Source: Ardenticatenaceae bacterium (GTDB taxonomy: Bacteria; Chloroflexota; Anaerolineae; Promineifilales; Promineifilaceae). From it: DNA of 47,101 nucleotides. Under the pieces are notes generated by a model. The model made no database searches. It was given only the letters and a program-made list of their open reading frames with translations, and was not told the DNA's origin. Below are positions 1-7,456 of this stretch, piece after piece. The stretch is from assembly GCA_020634215.1 (NCBI GenBank), contig JACKCD010000050.1:1-47101 (forward strand), given 5' to 3'. Position 1 is the first letter of the stretch, and each line of letters begins with the position of its first letter. A program made the position numbers and the translations under genes.

Positions 1-68
1 TTTGGGGGGGGTGTGCCCCCGTTCACAAACATCCCGGGGGGGCCGGGGGGGGGGGGGGGGGGCGGTGT
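1..68. repeat. Low-complexity G-rich edge
   Basis: This stretch has several runs of 5 to 20 G and two copies of a GTGTGCC motif around a 20-base G run. Such composition at the very end of a window suggests sequencing or assembly noise, though it also lies inside an open lipoprotein frame. Confidence 0.5.
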
Positions 69-176
69 GCCAACCAGAGTAGCAGCGATGACGGTTACTT
101 GCGGGTCTGGCCGTTCGCAGCCAGCGAGCAGAAGGATGGCGAGCAAACAAAGCCAGCCGAGGCGGTATTCTTTCAT
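1..176 (-). CDS. Partial lipoprotein, N-terminus only
   Basis: Read on the minus strand from an ATG at 176, the frame stays open to the window edge. It begins with a charged MKEYR segment and a hydrophobic stretch ending in a lipobox, LLLAGC, so the mature protein should be lipid-anchored at the Cys near residue 20. The next part is a short linker that enters a proline run encoded by the poly-G tract at 43-62. Only about 58 codons are present, so no function can be given. The gene is divergent from the flavin monooxygenase. The proline run may be a true linker or an assembly error at a contig end. The plus-strand reading of the same stretch is Gly/Arg-rich and less convincing. Confidence 0.45.
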   Translation of the reverse strand, partial: MKEYRLGWLCLLAILLLAGCERPDPQVTVIAATLVGTPPPPPPPGPPGMFVNGGTPPP

Positions 177-371
177 GGGAGGGTATTTTAGCAGCAGTGG
201 GTGAAAAGTGGTGCGTTAGATAAACGATTGTGAAGGATTTTGCGGGTTTGGGAAACTGTTCATATACTACCGTTGATACATTTATTAACCCTTTTCGCAG
301 TACAAAATCATTGTAGCCACACGATGTCCCATAAAGGATTGTTTGTGCTTTTGTGGGCTAAAGGAGATGGT

Positions 372-2159
372 ATGACCGCTACGCAAGATGTGAATCGTTG
401 GTTGGCTGAGTTTGGCGCGGCTCTGGAAGGGAATGATGTGGAAACGGCCGTTTCCCTCTTTGCCGATGAGAGTTATTGGCGTGACTTGGTTTCATTTACG
501 TGGAACATTAAGACGATGGAGGGGAAGAGGCAGATTGCCGACATGCTGACGGCAACTTTAGGGCATGTGCAGCCGAGTAACTGGCAGCTTGAAGGGGAGG
601 CGAATGAGGCTGGCGGGGTGACGGATGGGTGGATTTGTTTTGAAACGGCCGTTTCCCGTGGGCGCGGCCACATCCGGCTCATAGACGGCAAATGCTGGAC
701 ACTGCTCACCACCATGACCGAACTCAAAGGCCACGAGGAGAAAAAAGGGCCAACCCGCCCCATGGGTGTCGAACATGGCGTTTTCAAAAACCGCAAAAAC
801 TGGCTAGAACGCAAACAGCAAGAAGAAGCCGAACTCGGCTACACCACCCAACCCTACTGCGTCATCATTGGCGGCGGACAGGGTGGCATCGGCTTGGGTG
901 CCCGCCTCAAGCGGCTGGGTGTTCCCACCCTCATTATTGAGAAAAACCCACGCCCCGGCGACTCCTGGCGCAATCGCTATAAATCTCTCTGCCTCCACGA
1001 CCCCGTTTGGTATGACCATCTCCCCTACCTTCCCTTTCCCGATCATTGGCCTGTTTTTGCTCCTAAAGACAAAATTGGCGACTGGTTGGAAATGTATACC
1101 AAGGTGATGGAACTCAACTACTGGGGTTCAACCTTGTGTAAAAAGGCCAGCTACAATGAAGAAACCCAGGAATGGGAAGTCCATGTCAATCGTAACGGTG
1201 AAGACCTTGTCTTGCGCCCCAAGCAGCTTGTTTTAGCTACCGGTATGTCTGGTATGCCCAACATTCCCAGTATCCCTGGTGCCGATACCTTCAAAGGCGA
1301 TATCCACCATTCCAGCGCCCACCGCGACAGTGCCGCCTATGCGGGCAAAAAATGTATTGTTCTTGGCTCCAACAATTCGGCCCACGACATTTGCGCCGCT
1401 CTGTATGAAAACGATGCCGATGTGACGATGATTCAGCGTTCCTCCACCCACATTGCCCGATCTGACACGCTGATGGATTTAGCTTTGGGCGACCTGTATT
1501 CGGAAAGGGCGCTTGCCAACGGTGTAGACACCAACACCGCCGACATGATTTTTGCCTCACTACCCTACCGCATTCTCCATACCTTCCAGATTCCTGTCTA
1601 TGAGGAAATGGCGCGGCGTGACGCTGAGTTTTATGAACAGTTGGAAAACGCTGGCTTTATGCTGGACTGGGGCGACGACGGTTCTGGTCTCTTTATGAAA
1701 TATTTGCGTCGTGGCTCTGGTTACTACATTGATGTAGGTGCTTCCCAGCTTATCATTGACGGCAGCGTGAAGCTACGGAGCGGTGTCAACATTGACCACA
1801 TCACCGAGCATTCGGTGGTTTTGAGCGACGGCAGCGAACTCCCGGCGGATCTCATTGTGCTGGCAACCGGCTATGGTTCGATGAATGGCTTCGCAGCCAA
1901 ACTCATCTCGCAAGAGGTGGCCGACAAGGTGGGCAAGGTGTGGGGGCTGGGTTCCGACACCAAGAAAGATCCTGGCCCGTGGGAAGGGGAACAGCGCAAT
2001 ATGTGGAAACCGACCCAGCAAGAGGCACTGTGGTTCCACGGCGGCAATCTGCATCAATCACGCCACTATTCGCAATTCCTGTCGCTTCAGCTAAAGGCAC
2101 GCGAAGCGGGAATTCCCACACCGGTGTATGGGCTGCAAGAGGTTCATCATTTGAGCTAA
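372..2159 (+). CDS. FAD/NAD(P)-dependent monooxygenase-like oxidoreductase with NTF2-like N-terminus
   Basis: The protein has 595 residues. Residues 1-150 look like a SnoaL/NTF2-type domain. The next part starts a Rossmann FAD site (VIIGGGQGG), then shows FKGDIHHSS, which resembles the FMO/Baeyer-Villiger fingerprint FxGxxxHxxxW, and a second nucleotide site (VLGSNNSAHD). A late ATG motif (VLATGYGS) closes the fold. This combination is typical of CzcO-like flavin monooxygenases that oxidise small organic substrates with NAD(P)H and O2; the substrate is unknown. The start at 372 is chosen over an in-frame codon at 240 because AAGGAG sits at 361-366, five bases upstream. Two AACGGCCGTT sites lie in the first 100 codons, both read as ETAVS, and none in the remaining 1.5 kb. 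Confidence 0.88.
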   Translation: MTATQDVNRWLAEFGAALEGNDVETAVSLFADESYWRDLVSFTWNIKTMEGKRQIADMLTATLGHVQPSNWQLEGEANEAGGVTDGWICFETAVSRGRGHIRLIDGKCWTLLTTMTELKGHEEKKGPTRPMGVEHGVFKNRKNWLERKQQEEAELGYTTQPYCVIIGGGQGGIGLGARLKRLGVPTLIIEKNPRPGDSWRNRYKSLCLHDPVWYDHLPYLPFPDHWPVFAPKDKIGDWLEMYTKVMELNYWGSTLCKKASYNEETQEWEVHVNRNGEDLVLRPKQLVLATGMSGMPNIPSIPGADTFKGDIHHSSAHRDSAAYAGKKCIVLGSNNSAHDICAALYENDADVTMIQRSSTHIARSDTLMDLALGDLYSERALANGVDTNTADMIFASLPYRILHTFQIPVYEEMARRDAEFYEQLENAGFMLDWGDDGSGLFMKYLRRGSGYYIDVGASQLIIDGSVKLRSGVNIDHITEHSVVLSDGSELPADLIVLATGYGSMNGFAAKLISQEVADKVGKVWGLGSDTKKDPGPWEGEQRNMWKPTQQEALWFHGGNLHQSRHYSQFLSLQLKAREAGIPTPVYGLQEVHHLS

Positions 2160-2165
2160 ATAGCC

Positions 2166-2228
2166 CACGCAAAGGCGCAAGGACGCAAAGATGAAGGTTT
2201 TTCTTCGCGCCTTTGCGCCTTTGCGTGA
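2166..2228. repeat. Inverted repeat, GCAAAGGCGCAAAG family
   Basis: Left arm around CACGCAAAGGCGCAAGG and right arm around CGCCTTTGCGTG form a long imperfect hairpin just after the monooxygenase stop. The same family appears at 29415-29582, 34442-34505 and 34669-34694. It could end transcription, but its spread suggests a mobile palindromic repeat. Confidence 0.7.
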
Positions 2229-2283
2229 AAGTTTCCGATAGGTTGTGCATCGGCTGACGCTATGGCAAATCGCTCCAATCTTA

Positions 2284-2289
2284 TACAAT
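2284..2289 (+). promoter_or_regulatory. -10 box TACAAT, leaderless start
   Basis: TACAAT lies 8 nt before the ATG at 2298, with no Shine-Dalgarno sequence between them. Transcription would start at or next to the ATG. Confidence 0.45.
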
Positions 2290-2297
2290 AGACGGTT

Positions 2298-2981
2298 ATG
2301 CAAGCTAATTATGTACAACGACTTCGTTTGACGTTTCGGAAATTTGGGCCGACGCGGTTTATTGGGCATTTGGATTTGGCGCGGACGCTGGAGCGGTCGC
2401 TGACGCGGGCGCGAATTCCGATGGCGTATACGCAGGGGTTTAACCGCCACCCGCGAATGCAGTTGGCAACGGCGCTGCCGCTGGGGTTTACCAGCGAATG
2501 TGAGATGGCTGATATTTATTTGGGGGAGGCGATGGAGCCGGAGGCGGCGCGGACGCAGATGATGGCACGGATGGCACCGGGAATTGAAGTGGTGCGGGTG
2601 GAGGAAGTGCCGATTAAGGAGCCGCCGCTGCAAACGATTACCCATGAGGCGGTGTATCGGGTGACGCTGTTGGACAGGGTGGAAACGGCCGTTTTGCAGC
2701 AGCGCGTTGATGACCTGATGGCGGCCGAGGAGGTGGTGCGGGAGCGGGGGCATGAGCGGAAGAAGAAGGAATATGATTTACGGCCGTTAATCCTCGCCCT
2801 AGCCATTGAGCAAGCAGGCGAAGACGAGACCGGCACAGTGCTACATATGCGGCTCATGCTGCAACATTCGCGCACCGGCCGCCCCGATGAGGTGCTGCTG
2901 GAATTGGGGCTAGACCCACTGGCGGCGCGAATTCACCGGACAGAGATTGTGTTGGGGGAGCCGATACCCAGTAGTCAGTAA
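2298..2981 (+). CDS. TIGR03936/DUF2344 radical-SAM-associated protein
   Basis: The protein has 227 residues. Its start, RLTFRKFGPTRFIGHLDLAR followed shortly by GFNRHPRM, is the signature of the DUF2344 family. In many bacteria this domain is fused to, or encoded beside, a B12-binding radical SAM protein of unknown role, often next to the rplU-rpmA cluster. Here the radical SAM partner is absent and rplU-rpmA lies 22 kb away, so it is an orphan copy in this window. The start codon has a TACAAT box 8 nt upstream, suggesting a leaderless message. The stop codon lies inside the first unit of the ACTGATT repeat that follows, giving a C-terminus of SSQ. AACGGCCGTT occurs at 2684 and a one-base variant at 2779. 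Confidence 0.82.
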   Translation: MQANYVQRLRLTFRKFGPTRFIGHLDLARTLERSLTRARIPMAYTQGFNRHPRMQLATALPLGFTSECEMADIYLGEAMEPEAARTQMMARMAPGIEVVRVEEVPIKEPPLQTITHEAVYRVTLLDRVETAVLQQRVDDLMAAEEVVRERGHERKKKEYDLRPLILALAIEQAGEDETGTVLHMRLMLQHSRTGRPDEVLLELGLDPLAARIHRTEIVLGEPIPSSQ

Positions 2982-3079
2982 TCGGTAATCAGTCAACTGG
3001 TTACTGATTACTGATTACTGATTACTGATTACTGATTACTGATTACTGATTACTGATTACTGGTTACTGACGACTGCTC
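2970..3079. repeat. Tandem 7-bp repeat (ACTGATT) with inverted head
   Basis: About eight units of ACTGATT run from 3001 to 3062. They are preceded by a short inverted copy (CAGTAATCGGTAATCAG), so the array can fold back. The same motif in short form occurs at 23157-23185, 39382-39416 and 46178-46250. The array supplies the stop codon of the upstream gene and ends just before the lipoprotein gene start. Confidence 0.85.
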
Positions 3080-3086
3080 ACTGTTG

Positions 3087-3935
3087 ATGAAAAACACCTT
3101 CTTCCTCCTTTTGTGGCTGCTGGTAGGGTGTGGGGGGGAACGGCCGTTACCTACGCCGGTGATTCCGGCGACTGTGCCACCAGTGCTGCCCACGCCGACA
3201 TTGCTGCCAACGGCTACGGTGGGGGAAGAAACGGCCGTTTCTGGCTGGCAGCCCATTCAACCAGGGTTAGAACAACGAACTATTAATCTGTTTGACAACG
3301 ACGGGCGGCAGGTAGAGCAGCTTTATTTGCTCCGGCTAGAGCCAGCGGCGTTTCGCTTGCGCGTGGGGTATCGGCCGGGTGCGCCGCTGGCGTTGACGGA
3401 GTGGCAGGCGGAAACGGGGGCGCGGCTGGTGGTGAACGGGGGCTTTTTTACCGAGGCGTGGCAGGCAACGGGGCTGACGGTGATAGATGGCGCAGCGAGT
3501 GGCGTGAGCTATGAGGGGTTTGGCGGGATGCTGGCGGTGACGGAGGCGGGGGCGGAGGTGCGGGGGTTGGCAGAACGGCCGTTTGACCCCGCCGAACCGC
3601 TGCTTTACGCTCTACAATCGTTCCCGCTGCTGGTGCGGCCAGATGGCACAGGTTTTGCGGATGAAGACAATCAGCCGAACCGGCGGACGGTGGTGGGGGT
3701 GGATAGAAACGGCCGTTTTCTCTTCATCATCGCCCCCTGGGGTCATTTTACCCTCCACCAGCTTAGCCAATATTTGCTTGAATCCGACCTTGACCTTGAC
3801 ATTGCGCTCAATTTGGATGGGGGAACGTCTACAGGGCTGCTGTTGATGGGGGAGGATGGGGGGGAAACGGCCGTTCATATCCCTGCCTTTACCCCACTAC
3901 CGACCGTTATTCTGGTTGAGCCAAGGGGTGATTGA
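3087..3935 (+). CDS. Lipoprotein phosphodiester glycosidase (NAGPA family)
   Basis: The protein has 282 residues. It begins with a signal peptide ending in the lipobox LLVGC, followed by a Pro/Thr linker (residues 20-45). The catalytic domain shows VVNGGFF and LNLDGGTSTG, the hallmark motifs of the phosphodiester glycosidase (NAGPA/DUF2233) family, which acts on GlcNAc-phosphodiester-type bonds. The protein should act outside the membrane on cell-wall or exopolysaccharide material; the exact substrate is unknown. ATG at 3087 is preferred over a TTG at 3084. Five AACGGCCGTT sites occur in 850 bp, read in all three frames. A diverged copy of the gene's last 75-90 bp recurs at about 7990-8079, at the far side of the accessory island. 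Confidence 0.85.
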   Translation: MKNTFFLLLWLLVGCGGERPLPTPVIPATVPPVLPTPTLLPTATVGEETAVSGWQPIQPGLEQRTINLFDNDGRQVEQLYLLRLEPAAFRLRVGYRPGAPLALTEWQAETGARLVVNGGFFTEAWQATGLTVIDGAASGVSYEGFGGMLAVTEAGAEVRGLAERPFDPAEPLLYALQSFPLLVRPDGTGFADEDNQPNRRTVVGVDRNGRFLFIIAPWGHFTLHQLSQYLLESDLDLDIALNLDGGTSTGLLLMGEDGGETAVHIPAFTPLPTVILVEPRGD

Positions 3936-4029
3936 TAATTATTTGTGAGGGGGTTCAAATGTATTTCCCCTTATCCCAACCAGATCAACGACCAACCGAT
4001 TCGCATGGTGATTGTGGTGTAATTGGTAA

Positions 4030-4076
4030 CTGGGTAATTGTGACATTGGTGTCGTTAGTGTTGCTCAATTACCCAG
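4030..4076. repeat. 11-bp inverted repeat (CTGGGTAATTG)
   Basis: CTGGGTAATTG at 4030-4040 and its exact complement at 4066-4076 form a hairpin with a 25-nt loop. It sits between the glycosidase and the toxin-antitoxin promoter and belongs to the AATTGGGTAATTGGG family also seen at 7355-7380 and 27128-27152. Confidence 0.65.
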
Positions 4077-4082
4077 CAGACA

Positions 4083-4100
4083 TGTGCAATATATTGTACA
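4083..4100 (+). promoter_or_regulatory. YefM-type operator with TGTACA core
   Basis: An 18-bp near-perfect palindrome, TGTGCAATATATTGTACA, ends in TGTACA. E. coli YefM binds palindromes built on TGTACA, so this fits autorepression by the adjacent YefM/YoeB complex. It overlaps the -35 box. Confidence 0.7.
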
Positions 4101-4122
4101 TAAATGACCGCCCTGCTATAAT
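4094..4122 (+). promoter_or_regulatory. Promoter of the toxin-antitoxin operon
   Basis: TTGTAC (4094-4099) and TATAAT (4117-4122) are separated by exactly 17 nt. The start codon lies 29 nt further on. The -35 box is inside the operator palindrome, so repressor binding would block RNA polymerase. Confidence 0.7.
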
Positions 4123-4151
4123 GCTGACATTCTATGACAAGCGAGGGCATA

Positions 4152-4406
4152 ATGGAAGTTGTAACCTTTACGGAAGCAAGAAATAACTTAAAACGTGTGT
4201 TGGATCGGGTGGTGGAGAATGCTGATTACACAATCATTTCGCGGCGGGATTCACAAGATACCGTTGTGATGTCTTTGGACTCTTTCAACAGCTTGTTGGA
4301 AACAGTGTACCTACTCAAATCGCCAGCCAATGCCCAACATTTGGCGCGTTCGATTGAGCAGTTCCGTCATGGTGAAGCTATAGAAAGAGGGTTGCTCGAT
4401 GAGTAG
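4152..4406 (+). CDS. yefM: YefM/Phd-family antitoxin
   Basis: The protein has 84 residues. It begins MEVVTFTEARNNLKRVLDRV and contains ISRRDSQDTVVMSLD, both typical of the YefM DNA-binding half. Its C-terminal half should wrap and neutralise the toxin. It overlaps the downstream yoeB start by 8 nt, so the two are translationally coupled. The start at 4152 fits the family; an in-frame upstream codon at 4134 would add six unsupported residues. The pair is preceded by a consensus promoter and a TGTACA operator. Neither gene contains the AACGGCCGTT palindrome found throughout the window, which fits recent arrival. Confidence 0.9.
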   Translation: MEVVTFTEARNNLKRVLDRVVENADYTIISRRDSQDTVVMSLDSFNSLLETVYLLKSPANAQHLARSIEQFRHGEAIERGLLDE

Positions 4407-4659
4407 GAAGTTGGCCTGGACGGATGAAGCTTGGTCAGACTACCTCTATTGGCAAACACAGGACAAGAAAACACTCAAGCGGATTAATCGTTTGATAACC
4501 GACACGCAGCGTGACCCTTTTCAGGGGATTGGTAAGCCAGAGTCGTTGCGCGAAAATCTATCTGGTTTTTGGTCACGGCGGATTGATGAAACGAATCGGC
4601 TGGTTTATGCGGTAGATGATGCCTATCTGACAATTATTTCGTGTCGGTATCATTATTAG
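4399..4659 (+). CDS. yoeB: YoeB/Txe-family mRNA interferase toxin
   Basis: The protein has 86 residues and matches YoeB along its whole length. Visible family segments are LAWTDEAWSDYLYWQ, RDPFQGIGKPE, LSGFWSRRI, RLVYAV and the terminal CRYHY, which carries the catalytic His and Tyr. YoeB cleaves mRNA in the ribosomal A site when freed from YefM. The ATG overlaps the antitoxin stop in an ATGAGTAG arrangement. All expected active-site residues (Glu, Arg, His, Tyr) appear intact, so the toxin is probably functional. Such pairs are common cargo in integron arrays and genomic islands, which fits the attC-like sites downstream. Confidence 0.93.
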   Translation: MSRKLAWTDEAWSDYLYWQTQDKKTLKRINRLITDTQRDPFQGIGKPESLRENLSGFWSRRIDETNRLVYAVDDAYLTIISCRYHY

Positions 4660-4798
4660 TGCTGTTTTCTTGCGATTCTGGGATGGGAGAACGGCCGTTT
4701 TCCCTTCAAGTAGCGGTTTGGATATATAGCGTAATCCAGCAAAAATAGGGTTCTTTTGTCAATAAATTTGCGACCTATCAAGAAAAAATGGGGGTTTA

Positions 4799-4816
4799 TA
4801 CCGCAAGTTTGCGGTA
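4799..4816. promoter_or_regulatory. 18-bp palindrome upstream of the hydrolase
   Basis: TACCGCAAGTTTGCGGTA has perfect 8-bp arms around GT and lies 72 bp before the hydrolase start. It could be an operator or a small hairpin. The rest of the 229-bp spacer has one AACGGCCGTT site at 4690 and no other gene. Confidence 0.45.
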
Positions 4817-4888
4817 CGAACTTCCCTATAAAGGGTATTAGGCTATGTTCCGACTCAACTTGAAATATCTATGAGAAAAGAGGTTTTA

Positions 4889-6040
4889 ATGAAAATCCAT
4901 TCACCTGAAGCAGTTGGCATGTCCTCTGAACGGCTGGCTCGTATTGATTCCCGCATGGAAGAGTTGGTCACAGACAATCGGTATCCCGGCATCATGGTCT
5001 TGGCTCAGCGCAAAGGCAAAGTCGTGCATCTAGGCAAATATGGCATGATGGATATTGAAGGTGGCAGACCGATGCGGGAAGATGCCATATTTCGCATCTA
5101 CTCGATGACCAAGCCGATTGTCAGTGTGGCTGTGATGATGTTGTGGGAAGAGGGTCGCTTGACGTTAAATGACCTTGTTGCTCGGTATATCCCATCTTTC
5201 GCCAATATTAAAGTAGAAACAAATTCTGGGCTGATTGAGCAACAACCGGATATGACGCTGTATCACCTGATTACCCACACTAGCGGGCTAGGCTATCACG
5301 TCCTGCCATTTGAACAGCGCAACCAGACTTTGGCAGAGGCGGTTGAATACAGCGTCCAATGGCCGCTCCTGTTTCCACCAGGAACACGGTTTAGCTATAG
5401 CTGTGGGGTTGATGTTCTGGGTTACATCGTACAGTTGGTTGCCAATATGCCTTTGGCAGATTTTCTGGAAGAACGCATCTTCAAGCCGCTAGGGATGACC
5501 GATACGTCGTTCCATGTACCTGCAGAAAAATTGGAGCGATTGGCGCAATTGTATGAGTTTGAAACCCCCGGTGAGCTTAGAATTCATCCAAATACGGGCT
5601 TTCTAATCGGTGATGTGACTGTGCCGACAAATTGTCCTTCCGGAGGTGCTGGGCTGGTTTCTACGCTGAGCGACTATCTCGCCTTTTGTAATTTTCTCAT
5701 CAATAACGGGAAGTATGAGAACGGCCGTCTCCTCAGCCGCAAAACATTAGCCTGGATGACAGCCAATCACAGGCCTGATTATTTGCAGCCAGCCATCTTC
5801 AACCCGCATGCGTATGTGTATGGCTTTGGCTTTGGCTTCTGTGTTGATGCCTCTCTAGATCAGGCAAGATGGGTGACGACACCAGGTCAATATGGCTGGG
5901 GTGGTGCGGCACATACCAGTTTCTGGATTGATCCAGCAGAAGAATTTATTGGCCTCCTGATGACACAAATGGCATCACAGCATGGGCAGCGCCTGACAGA
6001 ACTTCATCGGAATCTTTACTACCAAGCTATTATAGATTGA
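4889..6040 (+). CDS. Serine hydrolase, class C beta-lactamase/esterase family
   Basis: The protein has 383 residues and no clear signal peptide, so it may be cytoplasmic. The catalytic Ser-x-x-Lys is SMTK at about residue 72. A second motif, FSYSCG near residue 170, takes the place of YxN, as in EstB-type esterases and related enzymes. It is therefore better read as an esterase or peptidase-like hydrolase than as an antibiotic beta-lactamase. The start at 4889 follows GAGG at a short distance; an in-frame ATG at 4871 is the alternative. Only one near-copy of the window's palindrome is present (5720-5729, ending GTC). An attC-like structure follows the stop by about 80 nt. Confidence 0.88.
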   Translation: MKIHSPEAVGMSSERLARIDSRMEELVTDNRYPGIMVLAQRKGKVVHLGKYGMMDIEGGRPMREDAIFRIYSMTKPIVSVAVMMLWEEGRLTLNDLVARYIPSFANIKVETNSGLIEQQPDMTLYHLITHTSGLGYHVLPFEQRNQTLAEAVEYSVQWPLLFPPGTRFSYSCGVDVLGYIVQLVANMPLADFLEERIFKPLGMTDTSFHVPAEKLERLAQLYEFETPGELRIHPNTGFLIGDVTVPTNCPSGGAGLVSTLSDYLAFCNFLINNGKYENGRLLSRKTLAWMTANHRPDYLQPAIFNPHAYVYGFGFGFCVDASLDQARWVTTPGQYGWGGAAHTSFWIDPAEEFIGLLMTQMASQHGQRLTELHRNLYYQAIID

Positions 6041-6080
6041 TTGAGGAACATTGGTTTTGAATGATATCTGCCTATATTTT

Positions 6081-6130
6081 CTGTTAGGCACTGAATGTTT
6101 CTGCGCCACAGCCTGTGCACCACCTAACAG
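6081..6130. repeat. 8-bp inverted repeat CTGTTAGG/CCTAACAG
   Basis: CTGTTAGG at 6081-6088 and CCTAACAG at 6123-6130 are exact complements. The right arm overlaps the R'' box of the attC-like site, so this may be part of a larger or damaged recombination site. Confidence 0.4.
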
Positions 6131-6173
6131 GGCTTGCAGCCGGCGCAAAGCATGGCTGAAGCAGACGTTAGCC
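6122..6173 (+). other. Possible attC site 1 (imperfect)
   Basis: ACCTAAC (6122-6128) fits the attC R'' consensus and GTTAGCC (6167-6173) nearly fits R'. Between them GCTTGCAGCC (6132-6141) pairs with GGCTGAAGC (6154-6162) in a 9-bp stem with one bulged G at 6136, the kind of extrahelical base attC sites need. The 52-bp length is slightly short and the spacers are only 3-4 nt, so this is less certain than the second site. Confidence 0.42.
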
Positions 6174-6174
6174 G

Positions 6175-6291
6175 CCCTAAGTGGTTCTCTCGCTAAATCT
6201 GTGAGTTACGAAAACGAGCCATCCACTCGGTGAACAAGCGGGTTTCCTGCTAAAATCTAACTCGAGAACTTGGCGAGAGAACCACTAAGGG
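6175..6291. repeat. 117-bp segment with 19-bp inverted ends
   Basis: Nineteen bases at 6175-6193 and 6273-6291 are inverted repeats with one mismatch (core AGTGGTTCTCTCGC). The right arm ends 9 nt before the sulfotransferase ATG and contains its likely Shine-Dalgarno sequence (AAGGGA). It may be a small MITE-like insertion or an mRNA hairpin that hides the ribosome site. No clear target duplication is seen. Confidence 0.6.
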
Positions 6292-6300
6292 AAGTTAATC

Positions 6301-7251
6301 ATGTACAAGCAGATTAAAAAAAATTTAAGAAGCATTGTTCTCAGGAACTACCTTGCTGGGCGTTTTGATGAAAGGGATGTATTTATCCTGACCTCATCAC
6401 CTCGTTCAGGGAGTACTTTGCTTGGGCAGATATTAGGTGCGATTCCAGATTCGTGTACTCTCTTTGAGCCCCTACATTTAAGAAATGTCCCTGAAGCAGA
6501 AGCAGCCGGCTTCTCTTGGAGAACCTTTGTTCCGCGAGACGAAAAATGGATAGAAGGAGAAGCGTATCTTAAGCGCGTATTTGAGGGAAGAATAGTAAAT
6601 GACTGGACGGCCAGGGAAATTTCCTTTCGGCAAGCGTACAAATCCAAAAGACTGATTGTTAAGTTTGTTCGAGCAAATAGGCTGCTTCCTTGGATATGTC
6701 AAAACTTTGAGATTCCGGCTCCAATATTACTTCTTCGCCATCCCTGTGCGGTCATCGCATCTCAACTGAATTATGGCTGGGAGAATGCAAAACGCCCAGA
6801 TATTCCTCCATACCTCGGAGAATACCCTGTTTTTCAAACTTCTCTTGCTGAAACTGAAGGGAACGAAGAGTATCTTGCGGCATTATGGGCGCTAGATCAA
6901 CTCCCTGTTTTGATGGAACAAGCGCCTCATCCATGGATAATTATCACATACGAGGAGCTCCTCCTTCGCCCAGAGAGTGTACTATTAAATATTCGAGAGA
7001 AATGGGATGTTGAATTTGACACCGGCGATGCCTTATCAAGGTTAAAGAGACCTTCTAGCGTAGTCAGTCGATCAGGGATAAGTGGAATCAATGGATGGAA
7101 GAATACGCTTTCTGAAAAGCAAATTTCCCGAGTGCTTAGTACAGTGAATTCCTTCGGCCTTCCATTTTACTCTGATAATGACGAAGCTGATTATGGTGAG
7201 TTGTATAGTACGGAATTGGCGAAACACATTAAAAAGGCAGGAATTGGCTAA
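6301..7251 (+). CDS. Sulfotransferase family protein in a gene cassette
   Basis: The protein has 316 residues. The 5'-phosphosulfate loop is TSSPRSGSTLL at residues 31-41 and the 3'-phosphate site is LLLRHPCAVIASQL near residue 150, so PAPS-dependent sulfation of a small molecule or glycan is expected. There is no membrane segment. The gene is clearly more AT-rich than its neighbours and has no AACGGCCGTT site, both signs of foreign origin. Its stop codon overlaps the R'' box of a well-formed attC-like site, which is the usual layout of an integron cassette. Upstream is a second attC-like site and a 117-bp inverted-repeat segment whose right arm holds the ribosome site. Confidence 0.85.
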   Translation: MYKQIKKNLRSIVLRNYLAGRFDERDVFILTSSPRSGSTLLGQILGAIPDSCTLFEPLHLRNVPEAEAAGFSWRTFVPRDEKWIEGEAYLKRVFEGRIVNDWTAREISFRQAYKSKRLIVKFVRANRLLPWICQNFEIPAPILLLRHPCAVIASQLNYGWENAKRPDIPPYLGEYPVFQTSLAETEGNEEYLAALWALDQLPVLMEQAPHPWIIITYEELLLRPESVLLNIREKWDVEFDTGDALSRLKRPSSVVSRSGISGINGWKNTLSEKQISRVLSTVNSFGLPFYSDNDEADYGELYSTELAKHIKKAGIG

Positions 7252-7303
7252 CATGGCACTTCAGCGGACGCAAAAAGCCGCGCCGCTGAGCTTTTCGTTA
7301 GGC
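7246..7303 (+). other. attC: attC-like recombination site 2
   Basis: GGCTAAC (7246-7252) and GTTAGGC (7297-7303) pair at 6 of 7 bases, and the latter fits the R' consensus GTTRRRY. Inside, TCAGCGG-A-CGC (7261-7271) pairs with GCGCCGCTGA (7280-7289): a perfect 10-bp stem with a single bulged A at 7268 and an 8-nt loop. The R-L spacers are 8 and 7 nt. Total length is 58 bp. All of these match a short integron attC. No integrase gene is in the window. Confidence 0.68.
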
Positions 7304-7349
7304 GAGAGGTTCATGTTAACGGCCGTTCCTTCCCACACCCCTCCAGCAC

Positions 7350-7456
7350 CCTCCTAAAATCACCCAATTACCCAATTACTCCTCCCCATGCTAGAATGAT
7401 CCCATGATTCGACCCGTCTTCATGGGACTATCCATGATGATGGCAGGTGAGCACCT
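7350..7456 (+). repeat. Duplicated allantoinase promoter region
   Basis: This stretch repeats, in the opposite orientation, the region upstream of the intact allantoinase gene (27053-27152), including the AATTACCCAATTAC repeat, the TAGAAT box and the Fmt-like leader start. It continues directly into the broken allantoinase copy. Confidence 0.8.

Noticed and set aside
13..204. Plus-strand 63-codon ORF at the left edge
   Set aside because: It is Gly/Arg-rich through the G-run, while the minus strand has a clear signal peptide with lipobox.
2091..2753. 220-codon minus-strand ORF
   Set aside because: It is antisense to the TIGR03936 gene and crosses repeat DNA; composition is Arg/His/Pro-rich as in shadow frames.
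2998..3074. Tandem repeat taken as a CRISPR array
   Set aside because: The units are 7 bp with no spacers, and no cas genes are present.
4152..4659. Toxin-antitoxin pair as part of a phage-defence island
   Set aside because: No other defence gene is present; the pair alone is ordinary.
4660..4888. A third attC site after yoeB
   Set aside because: I find no R''/R' pair with a bulged stem in this gap.
4889..6040. Hydrolase as an antibiotic-resistance beta-lactamase
   Set aside because: No signal peptide and a YSC rather than YxN motif favour an esterase-like relative.
6051..6233. 60-codon ORF between hydrolase and sulfotransferase
   Set aside because: It overlaps the attC-like structure and has no ribosome site or protein-like pattern.
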